Source: Clostridia bacterium (GTDB taxonomy: Bacteria > Bacillota > Clostridia > Oscillospirales > CAG-272). Taken from it: 64,000 nucleotides of DNA. Numbering within the stretch: position 1 is the first letter of the stretch; every line of letters starts with the position of its first letter. Shown here piece after piece: positions 43,350 to 49,965 of the stretch. The notes beneath the pieces are model-generated. The model searched no databases. It saw only the letters and a program-made list of their open reading frames with translations, and had not been told where the DNA came from. The DNA is taken from contig JAFQOG010000016.1 in assembly GCA_017420755.1 (NCBI GenBank), forward strand, positions 1 to 64,000, written 5' to 3'. Both the position numbers and the translations under genes were made by a program.

Positions 43350-43776
43350 AGCTTAACAATAAAATAGCAAGAAGAAAAACTATATCGTTATTTTTCTCAT
43401 CTCCATCGGTCATAAGTAGAATAATTAAAGCAAGAATTAAAAGCTGATCCTTATCAAGAGAGCGAAAAAGCTTTTCTATAAAAGGCTCATTATTGACATC
43501 GCTTGCGGTGTCTTCTTCCGAAAATATCTCTTGTGGCTCGTTTGGCGTAAGCACCTCAACTATATCATTTAATGGATTTTCCTGTGCGATAAAATCCTGC
43601 TCATCATAAAGCTCCTCCGGTTCTGCATTTTGCGATACGAATGTAGGAGAGTGAGCGTGCCGTGTAGCACCACCCACCTCGCCACGATGTGTTTTTGTTT
43701 GAGGCTCACTTGCGGGCGAAAACCTACTTCCGCTATAATTTTGTGGTATAGAAAAGCCTGAATATTTACTATACAT
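43348..43776 (-). CDS. Unknown protein with C-terminal hydrophobic segment (set gene 3)
   Basis: The protein has 142 residues. The N-terminal two thirds are polar and low in structure (Ser, Gly, Glu, Pro), and the C terminus has a sharp pattern: FRSLDKDQLLILALIILLMTD, a short acidic turn (GDEKNND), and IVFLLAILLLS. This hairpin of two short hydrophobic stretches suggests a membrane-inserting or oligomer-forming tail. I cannot name a family. It is the last gene of an operon of three and starts two bases after the previous stop. Confidence 0.65.
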   Translation of the reverse strand: MYSKYSGFSIPQNYSGSRFSPASEPQTKTHRGEVGGATRHAHSPTFVSQNAEPEELYDEQDFIAQENPLNDIVEVLTPNEPQEIFSEEDTASDVNNEPFIEKLFRSLDKDQLLILALIILLMTDGDEKNNDIVFLLAILLLS

Positions 43777-43778
43777 AT

Positions 43779-44159
43779 CTACCTCACAAGCTTCATAATT
43801 TGAGTAATCTTTTCAATTTTGAGTATGCTATCAATCATTTGCGACCTCTTTTCGCTAAGATAAGGCTTTAAGGCGCAAAGCAAGGCGGAGCTTCGAGAAA
43901 TGCTTGATAAAAGCACCTCTAAGCCACTAGCTCCTTCGCTTGAAGCTTCATCAGCCTCGATCGTAGCATCTTCTAATGGGGAGTCCGCTGTATCGTCACC
44001 ATTACCCACACCCATAGTAGATGATAAAAGGCCTATAACATCGGGAAGTGACGCATTCGCATCTCCATCGTGAGAGCTTAAAATCCCCGATATTTTGTTC
44101 ATTAAATCATCGTTTTCTAGGATTGACGAAAGCGCCCCTTCAAGCTTTAGCTCACTCAT
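43779..44159 (-). CDS. Unknown acidic protein (set gene 2)
   Basis: The protein has 126 residues. It has a helical N terminus (ELKLEGALSSILENDDLMNK), an acidic Ala/Asp/Glu/Ser-rich centre, and a C-terminal helical region ending in LLCALKPYLSEKRSQMIDSI and LKIEKITQIMKLVR, which looks like a conserved heptad-type helix pair. No family is recognised. Its ATG overlaps the stop of the upstream gene by four bases (ATGA), so the two are coupled. Confidence 0.65.
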   Translation of the reverse strand: MSELKLEGALSSILENDDLMNKISGILSSHDGDANASLPDVIGLLSSTMGVGNGDDTADSPLEDATIEADEASSEGASGLEVLLSSISRSSALLCALKPYLSEKRSQMIDSILKIEKITQIMKLVR

Positions 44160-44377
44160 TTTTTGCCACCCTTGCCACTAAGAAGAGCAGTAACTCTTTC
44201 AATGTCTGCATCAGTTAAATTTGATAAAATTTCTCGTAGCTTGGTCATATCCTCGGGTCTCTTTATGTCCTTTAACGCATCAGTGCCGGAGCGAGAAATC
44301 GCAAGCTTGATCGTGCTCCAAAGACGATCATCATTCATTTTTAAAATCATATTAATTGTGTTTTTATCTATTTTCAT
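44156..44377 (-). CDS. Unknown small protein (set gene 1)
   Basis: The protein has 73 residues and is helical and basic: MKIDKNTINMILKMNDDRLW, then KLREILSNLTDADIERVTAL, then LLSGKGGKK. ATG 44377 has GGGGGTG 5 bases upstream; the frame's upstream part to 44428 has no ribosome binding site. It is the first gene of the three-gene unit. The repeated MND/DxxLW and LT-DADIE elements may bind a helical partner. No function can be assigned. Confidence 0.62.
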   Translation of the reverse strand: MKIDKNTINMILKMNDDRLWSTIKLAISRSGTDALKDIKRPEDMTKLREILSNLTDADIERVTALLSGKGGKK

Positions 44378-44421
44378 AATTACACCCCCTTGCCTTACCA
44401 TTTTATGCTTGCTATCAAGAC

Positions 44422-44450
44422 TTGACACTCCCTTAAAGCTGTGATAAAAT
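44422..44450 (+). promoter_or_regulatory. Sigma-A promoter of the YfcE-like phosphoesterase
   Basis: TTGACA-N17-TAAAAT, 30 bases before the ATG. Confidence 0.8.
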
Positions 44451-44480
44451 AATACATAGAATTAAATAAGGAGAAATTCA

Positions 44481-44957
44481 ATGAAAATATTAGTTTTTTC
44501 CGACTCTCACGGGAATTTTAAGGCGATAAATGACGCATTAGAGCTTCATCATGGAGAAGCCGATCTCGTTATATTTTTAGGAGATGGCGCAAGAGATATT
44601 TCTTTAATTGAAGAAAAATATCCGTCACTTGCTATCTTTAAAGTCAAGGGCAATTGCGATTTCATGTGCGAGCATCCAACAAAATCAATCTTGAACCTAG
44701 ATGGAGTGAGAATATTAGTAACTCACGGTCACGAATATGATGTAAAATACTCGCTTAATAAAATAATGTACACAGGCTTTGAAAACGAGCTTGACGCGGT
44801 GCTTTTCGGTCACACTCACCAGCCACTTGATACAGTAGAAAGGCTAAACGAGCGCTCGCTTAGGCTTTTTAACCCCGGTAGCATTGGCATGGGAAAAACC
44901 TATGGAGTGATAGATATAATCAATGGAGTGCTAATTACGAATATAGCGCGCCTATAA
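44481..44957 (+). CDS. YfcE/MJ0936-family metallophosphoesterase
   Basis: The protein has 158 residues. Metal ligands are clear: Asp8 and His10 (FSDSHGN), the GDGARD motif, GNCDF, THGHEYD and FGHTHQP. These two-metal enzymes hydrolyse phosphodiesters and cyclic nucleotides in vitro; the natural substrate is not known. AAGGAG lies 8 bases from the ATG. It is a single-gene unit, divergent from the three-gene unknown set. Confidence 0.92.
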   Translation: MKILVFSDSHGNFKAINDALELHHGEADLVIFLGDGARDISLIEEKYPSLAIFKVKGNCDFMCEHPTKSILNLDGVRILVTHGHEYDVKYSLNKIMYTGFENELDAVLFGHTHQPLDTVERLNERSLRLFNPGSIGMGKTYGVIDIINGVLITNIARL

Positions 44958-45002
44958 TGCATAAAAATGTGTAAAAACCATGCCAAAAAACACAAAAAGG
45001 TG

Positions 45003-45031
45003 TTGCATTTAATGCACGCATGTGATACAAT
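45003..45031 (+). promoter_or_regulatory. Promoter of oxidoreductase-isomerase operon with overlapping palindrome
   Basis: TTGCAT-N17-TACAAT with TG one base before the -10. The -35 box lies in the palindrome TGCATT-T-AATGCA (45004-45016), a possible operator. Confidence 0.62.
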
Positions 45032-45070
45032 TAATATAAACAAATATATTATTTTATGGAGGATTCCAAA

Positions 45071-46165
45071 ATGCAAAAGAAATTAAGAATTGGTATTATC
45101 GGTTGTGGAGGTATTGCTAATGGTAAGCATATGCCATCACTTAAAAAACAGCCCGAGGTTGAAATGGTTGCTTTCTGTGACTTGATTGAGGAAAGAGCTA
45201 CTGAGGCTGCAAAAAGATATGGTACACCAGACGCAAAGGTTTATACTGATTACAGAGAGCTACTAAAGGACACAACAATTGATGTTGTTCATGTATGTAC
45301 TCCAAATATCAGCCATAGCTTCATCACAGTTGACGCTCTTGAGGCTGGTAAGCATGTAATGTGCGAAAAGCCAATGGCTATAAACGCAGCAGAGGCTAAG
45401 AAGATGGTTGACGCTGCAAAGAGAACAGGTAAGCTACTCACAATTGGCTACCAAAACAGACAAAGACTTGACTCTAAGTATCTTAAGGCAGAGGCAGAGG
45501 CTGGCGTATTCGGCGATATTTACTACGCTAAGGCAACAGCTCTTCGTCGTCGTGCAGTTCCTACATGGGGCGTATTCATTAAGGAAGAGGAGCAGGGTGG
45601 CGGTCCACTTATCGATATCGGTACACACGCTCTTGACCTAACTCTTTGGACAATGGACAACTACAAGCCAAAATACTGTGTAGGCACTACATATCATAAG
45701 CTTAACAACCAAACCGAGAGCGCAAATGTATTCGGTCAATGGAAGCCGGAGGAATTCACAGTTGAGGATAGCGCATTCGGCTTTATCGTTATGGAAAATG
45801 GCGCAACAATCGTTCTCGAGTCCTCATGGGCTATCAACATGACAGAAACCAAGGAGGCTTGCACCACAATTTGTGGTACAGAGGCTGGCGCTAAGATGGT
45901 TGATCAAGGCATACTTGAAATCAATGGCGTTAAGCATAACACAATGTACGAAACTCGTCCAAACCTTGATGGTAAGGGCGTTGCATTCTACGATGCAGGC
46001 TCGTATGATGCAGGCGCAGAGGAAGCAAAGCAATGGATTCAAGCAATCCTTAATGGCACACAGCCAACCGTTCTTCCTGAGCAAGCATATTGCGTAACTC
46101 AAATTCTTGAGGGTATCTATAAGTCAGCAGAAACAGGAAAGCCCTTCTACTTTGAAAATAATTAA
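45071..46165 (+). CDS. Gfo/Idh/MocA family oxidoreductase
   Basis: The protein has 364 residues. The N-terminal Rossmann domain starts IGIIGCGGIANGKHMPSLKK and includes the cofactor-binding acidic residue FCDLI and the family motif EKPMA; the catalytic-domain Lys of EKP and a later GGGPLIDIGTHALDL with His are present. These NAD(P)-dependent enzymes oxidise sugars, inositols or their derivatives. GGAGG lies 8 bases before ATG 45071. It is followed 11 bases later by a sugar isomerase gene, implying a two-step sugar/inositol conversion. Confidence 0.93.
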   Translation: MQKKLRIGIIGCGGIANGKHMPSLKKQPEVEMVAFCDLIEERATEAAKRYGTPDAKVYTDYRELLKDTTIDVVHVCTPNISHSFITVDALEAGKHVMCEKPMAINAAEAKKMVDAAKRTGKLLTIGYQNRQRLDSKYLKAEAEAGVFGDIYYAKATALRRRAVPTWGVFIKEEEQGGGPLIDIGTHALDLTLWTMDNYKPKYCVGTTYHKLNNQTESANVFGQWKPEEFTVEDSAFGFIVMENGATIVLESSWAINMTETKEACTTICGTEAGAKMVDQGILEINGVKHNTMYETRPNLDGKGVAFYDAGSYDAGAEEAKQWIQAILNGTQPTVLPEQAYCVTQILEGIYKSAETGKPFYFENN

Positions 46166-46176
46166 GGAGCACTCAA

Positions 46177-47142
46177 ATGAAATTAAGCGTTCTTGCAAAC
46201 CTTTATGGCAACTTGCCTCTTGATAAGGCACTTGAAAAAATTACATCTCTTGGTGTTCATACCGTAGAGATTGGAGCAGGCGGTTATCCCGGAAAGGATC
46301 ACTGTAACCCTGCTGAGCTTCTTTCCGACGAGAAAAAGCTCGCTGAATTTGTTGCAACCTTCAAAAAATACGATGTTGAAATCTGCGCGCTCGCTTGTCA
46401 CGGAAACCCAATTCATCCTGACAAGGCTATTGCAAAGCAGTTCCACGACGATATGGTAAATGCAATTCTTCTCGCTGAAAAGATCGGCGTTGATACCATC
46501 GTTGGATTTTCCGGCTGTCCCGGCTCAGATCCTGATGCAAAGCGTCCTTCATGGGTAACCTGCCCTTGGCCTGACGATTTCCTTGCAACCCTTGAATATC
46601 AATGGGAAATTATGATTGCTTATTGGAAGGAAATGACAGCATTCGCAAAGGCTCACGGCGTTACAAAGATTGCTCTTGAAATGCACCCGGGCTTCTGCGT
46701 ATATAACCCCGAAACCCTCTTGAAGCTTCGTAAAGAGGTTGGCGATGTTATCGGTGCAAACCTTGACCCATCACACCTAATTTGGCAAGGAATTAACCCT
46801 GTTATTGCTGCTCGCAATCTCGCTGGCGCTATCTATCATGTACACGCAAAGGATACAAGAATAGATAACTTCAATACCGAGGCAAATGGCGTGCTTGATA
46901 CAAAGCACTATGGCGACGAAATTAACAGAGCTTGGATATTCCGTACCGTTGGCTATGGTCATGGTGAGGATTATTGGAGAGATTTCGTTTCAGCACTTCG
47001 CCTAGTAGGCTATGACAAGGTTCTCTCAATCGAGCATGAGGATAGCCTCATGACAACCGACGAGGGTCTGTGCAAGGCTATCGAGGTTCTTAATAGAGTA
47101 ATGATTAAGGAAGAAAAGCCCTGTGGAATGCGTTGGGCATAA
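46177..47142 (+). CDS. Sugar phosphate isomerase/epimerase (xylose-isomerase-like TIM barrel)
   Basis: The protein has 321 residues with the AP endonuclease 2/xylose-isomerase-like barrel. Metal-binding acid residues appear in ALEMHPGF (Glu), NLDPSHLIWQG (Asp, His), HVHAKD and the final SIEHEDS. IolE, IolI and related epimerases are the nearest named types. AAGGAG lies 7 bases upstream. It forms an operon with the Gfo/Idh/MocA gene; such pairs are common in gut bacteria and act on inositol or unusual sugars. The substrate is not determined. Confidence 0.92.
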   Translation: MKLSVLANLYGNLPLDKALEKITSLGVHTVEIGAGGYPGKDHCNPAELLSDEKKLAEFVATFKKYDVEICALACHGNPIHPDKAIAKQFHDDMVNAILLAEKIGVDTIVGFSGCPGSDPDAKRPSWVTCPWPDDFLATLEYQWEIMIAYWKEMTAFAKAHGVTKIALEMHPGFCVYNPETLLKLRKEVGDVIGANLDPSHLIWQGINPVIAARNLAGAIYHVHAKDTRIDNFNTEANGVLDTKHYGDEINRAWIFRTVGYGHGEDYWRDFVSALRLVGYDKVLSIEHEDSLMTTDEGLCKAIEVLNRVMIKEEKPCGMRWA

Positions 47143-47151
47143 TTAAAGCTA

Positions 47152-47183
47152 AAAAAGCCTCTTGCACTCACAAGAGGCTTTTT
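47152..47183 (+). terminator. Terminator of the oxidoreductase-isomerase operon
   Basis: A 13-bp stem AAAAAGCCTCTTG/CAAGAGGCTTTTT. Confidence 0.9.
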
Positions 47184-47235
47184 GATAAAAGTAACTAAAA
47201 ATTTAAAAATTGTTAAATTTAAAAATTCAAATAAT

Positions 47236-47271
47236 ATCAAAAAAGCGGTTTGTTAAAACCGCTTTTTTGAT
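47236..47271. terminator. Bidirectional terminator upstream of the SpoIIQ-like gene end
   Basis: A 16-bp stem (47236-47251 with 47256-47271) and a 4-base loop; it probably ends the minus-strand SpoIIQ-like transcript. Confidence 0.82.
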
Positions 47272-47299
47272 TTAAGGTAACTAAAAATGGCTTACTTTT

Positions 47300-47962
47300 T
47301 TAGTTGCTTTCGGACGAAGATTCGCTCTCGGTGCTATCCTCGACAATGTCCTTGGTTGGAAATTTAATATGGTCCTTAGGATCAACATTCTTTCCCTTTA
47401 CGGTCATTTCATAGTGCAAATGAGGCTCTTGTGCAATCTCATTCATAGCTGTTTCACCAACTGTTCCAATCACATCGCCAGCCTTTACCGCACAACCGAT
47501 AACGATTCCGTCACCAACCTCTTTTTCAAGGTTTTTGTAAATGCTAACCGCATTTCCGGAATGCTCAATAGAAATGCAAGTACCCATAAATGGATCTTCC
47601 CAAACATTTGTAACAGTTCCATCGGCTACTGCCATAACCTCAGAGCCAAGCTCTGCTACTACATCAACTCCCATATGAGTACGCCAGTCATTCATAGTAG
47701 GAGAAAAAACGGGAACACTATCACTGAAATCAAAGCTGATTTCTCCATCAACAGGAACGGAGAATTCCGGCAAAACATCTGTTTCAGAGATTGTAGGACC
47801 TGTTTGTGACTCAGTATCAGTTGATGAAGAGTCAATTGTAGGATCGCTAGCACTTTGTCTTGCAACCACCGCTGCAATAATCAAAATTGTAACAATCGCC
47901 AATACAACCGCTAATGTGAGATAAAAAACTCTCGTATTTTTCTTGTTTTCGTTTTCTTCCAT
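47300..47962 (-). CDS. SpoIIQ-like LytM/M23 metallopeptidase
   Basis: The protein has 220 residues: a cytoplasmic start, one membrane segment (about 13-35), a Ser/Thr linker, and an M23 domain. The zinc ligands are all present: His96 and Asp100 in NDWRTHMGVDV, and His181/His183 in HLHYE. The SPTMNDWRTHMG segment is typical of clostridial SpoIIQ, which, unlike the B. subtilis protein, keeps the catalytic motif and supports engulfment and the channel with SpoIIIAH. A C-terminal Ser/Glu tail is unusual. ATG 47962 follows AAGGA by 10 bases. A sigma-F/G-like promoter is seen upstream. A general endopeptidase role is the alternative. Confidence 0.85.
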   Translation of the reverse strand: MEENENKKNTRVFYLTLAVVLAIVTILIIAAVVARQSASDPTIDSSSTDTESQTGPTISETDVLPEFSVPVDGEISFDFSDSVPVFSPTMNDWRTHMGVDVVAELGSEVMAVADGTVTNVWEDPFMGTCISIEHSGNAVSIYKNLEKEVGDGIVIGCAVKAGDVIGTVGETAMNEIAQEPHLHYEMTVKGKNVDPKDHIKFPTKDIVEDSTESESSSESN

Positions 47963-47994
47963 AATATCTTTTCCTTTCAAATTTTTACAACCAT

Positions 47995-48023
47995 ATTATT
48001 GAGCAATAAAAAACTCTTTATGC
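47995..48023 (-). promoter_or_regulatory. Possible forespore (sigma-F/sigma-G) promoter of the SpoIIQ-like gene
   Basis: On the minus strand, GCATA-N15-CTCAATAAT matches the -35 consensus GYWTA and most of GGNRANANT, differing at the leading GG. No sigma-A promoter is seen in the same place. Confidence 0.4.
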
Positions 48024-48071
48024 AAAAAAACGCAAAAAACAAAAAATCATCCTTGGTAGCACTTGAAATCA

Positions 48072-48100
48072 TTGACAATAAGTAATATTTATGATATTAT
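48072..48100 (+). promoter_or_regulatory. Sigma-A promoter of the ThyX-like/CDF/CotH operon
   Basis: TTGACA-N17-TATTAT, about 36 bases before the start codon. Confidence 0.78.
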
Positions 48101-48135
48101 ATAAGATAAGAAAACTTTATTTAAAGGAGAGAATT

Positions 48136-48759
48136 ATGATTAAAATTGAAAAAGTCTCTGTTATGAACTTCGAAAACGCTATAAGAGGAGCTCGTAACCC
48201 CTTGAATTCATGGGCAAAAAGCGATAGCTATTATAATGAAAACGGAGAATATGTTCTCGGAGAAAACGACCTATCGCTCGCTATTCGACTTGCAAAGGCA
48301 GGAAGCGATCACAGAAAGTATCTAAGACAAATTTTCGTAAGCGTCGATATTACAGCACCTCTTTATTGGTGGAAGGAATACGACACCTACAAGGTTGCAA
48401 CGGTTGCAAATTCTACCTCAACCATGCATAAAATCCACTCAAAGCCATTTGAGCGCGATGATTTCAGCCATGATAGAATGAGCGCTGATGCACTAAGAGT
48501 TCTTGATATCACAATCGAATATCTTGAGAGCGCACGCCAAAGATTTATCGAAACAAAGGATAAGCAACATTGGCACGATATGATACAGCTTCTTCCATCA
48601 AGCTATAATCAAATGAGAACATGTACTCTCAACTACGAAACATTAATAAACATTTACTATGCAAGACGCACTCATAAGCTCGCAGAATGGCATACAATGT
48701 GTGATTGGATAATGTCACTACCATACGCAAAAGAGCTTATTGCGGTAAAAGAAGACTAA
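48136..48759 (+). CDS. ThyX-like protein of unknown function
   Basis: The protein has 207 residues and is cytoplasmic. It has the layout of flavin-dependent thymidylate synthase (FENAIRGARNPLNSW; a helix with SLAIRLAKAGSDHRKYLRQI; then VSVDITAPLYWWKEYDTYKV and STSTMHK), but the RHRxxSxNExSxR motif of ThyX is not present; its place is taken by WKEYDTYKVATVANSTSTMH. I therefore treat it as a divergent relative, possibly phage-derived in origin, with unknown activity. The resemblance is inference. AAGGAGAGAATT precedes ATG 48136. Its TAA overlaps the next ATG (TAATG). Confidence 0.7.
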   Translation: MIKIEKVSVMNFENAIRGARNPLNSWAKSDSYYNENGEYVLGENDLSLAIRLAKAGSDHRKYLRQIFVSVDITAPLYWWKEYDTYKVATVANSTSTMHKIHSKPFERDDFSHDRMSADALRVLDITIEYLESARQRFIETKDKQHWHDMIQLLPSSYNQMRTCTLNYETLINIYYARRTHKLAEWHTMCDWIMSLPYAKELIAVKED

Positions 48760-49955
48760 TGATAGAAAAGCTAATTAAGGACTATGCTCACCCTGAAAAG
48801 CCCGAGGTTAGAGTAAGAGTAGGACGCTTTGCGGGCTTTGTTGGCATAATCTTGAATACACTTTTGTTTGGCATTAAAATAGTGCTAGGACTTTTGTTTG
48901 GTAGCGCATCAATAATCGCCGATTCTATTAATAACCTAACGGATGCTGGCTCAAATGTGCTAACCGTGGTCGGTTATACCATGATAGGCAAGCCGGCTGA
49001 TAAGGATCACCCTTATGGTCATGCGCGCATGGAATACCTTTCCTCACTTTTTATATCAATTATCGTAATGATACTTGGTATCGAAATGCTGACAACCTCA
49101 ATCGATAAAATAATCACACCTACTGCAAGCGAAAAATACGATACAATCGCAATAATCATAATCGCATCTACGATTTTAGTAAAGCTCGTAATGTCTCTGT
49201 TTTTCCGCAAGCTAGGAAGGCATATAAGCTCCGATACATTAAAGGCAGCCTTTGCCGATAGCATAAGCGATGTAATCGCAACCTCGGCAGTTGTAGCAGG
49301 CATGATTTTAACTCCTGTTATAGGCCCATATACTGATGGTATTATAGGCTGTGTTATTTCAGTATATATCACAATCATGGGTATAAAGCTTGTAATAGAG
49401 GCATCAAATACCCTAATAGGAAAAGCCCCCGACACAAGCTTTATCACAGAATTAACCCATAAAATAAGAGAATACGATGGCGTTTTGGGAATTCATGACC
49501 TAGTTGTTCATTCATATGGCGCGGGCAAAACCTTTGTAAGCGCACATGTAGAGGTTGATTCGGCAACGGATGTCCTTATAAGTCATGATATGGTTGATGC
49601 AATCGAGGCTGATATTTTGGAGCAAATGGGTGTCAATTTGGTCATTCATATGGATCCTATTTGCACAACAGATCCCGAAACTAATATGCTAAGAGAAAAA
49701 ACTCTTAACATAATTCAAAATATTTCCTCAGAGTATTCAAGCCCTATATCAATGCACGATTTTAGAGTTGTAAAGGGCTTTTGCTCGCAAACAAAAATCC
49801 TTTTTGATGTAAATATATCAAATGAAATGCCTCTGTCAAACGAACAGTTATATAAAGAAATTTATGACAGAATAAAGAAAATAAATCCTCTTTTTGTATT
49901 GATTTTGACAATAGATAGAGATTACTTTTCACAAAGATACGAGGATGAAAATTAA
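48759..49955 (+). CDS. Cation diffusion facilitator (CDF) metal exporter
   Basis: The protein has 398 residues. Six membrane segments include the metal-binding motif ADSINNLTDAGSN and the conserved HPYGHARMEY after it; a second aspartate pair lies in DSISDVIAT. A C-terminal cytoplasmic domain of about 200 residues is longer than usual and may form the regulatory dimer with an extension. CDF proteins export Zn, Mn or Fe by proton exchange. The start is coupled to the previous stop (one-base overlap) and the CotH gene follows 10 bases after its stop. Confidence 0.92.
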   Translation: MIEKLIKDYAHPEKPEVRVRVGRFAGFVGIILNTLLFGIKIVLGLLFGSASIIADSINNLTDAGSNVLTVVGYTMIGKPADKDHPYGHARMEYLSSLFISIIVMILGIEMLTTSIDKIITPTASEKYDTIAIIIIASTILVKLVMSLFFRKLGRHISSDTLKAAFADSISDVIATSAVVAGMILTPVIGPYTDGIIGCVISVYITIMGIKLVIEASNTLIGKAPDTSFITELTHKIREYDGVLGIHDLVVHSYGAGKTFVSAHVEVDSATDVLISHDMVDAIEADILEQMGVNLVIHMDPICTTDPETNMLREKTLNIIQNISSEYSSPISMHDFRVVKGFCSQTKILFDVNISNEMPLSNEQLYKEIYDRIKKINPLFVLILTIDRDYFSQRYEDEN

Positions 49956-49965
49956 AGGAAGCCTT

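Larger units (their letters stand above)
47143..47299. other. Convergent intergenic region with two terminators and direct repeat
   Basis: No gene is present. A terminator (47152-47183) ends the oxidoreductase operon and a second strong hairpin lies at 47236-47271. A 12-base direct repeat GTAACTAAAAAT (47191-47202 and 47277-47288) brackets an AT-rich spacer. Confidence 0.75.

Noticed and set aside
44163-44444. Plus-strand open frame opposite the small unknown gene
   Set aside because: No ribosome binding site; shadow of the minus-strand operon, whose genes have strong ribosome binding sites and overlaps.
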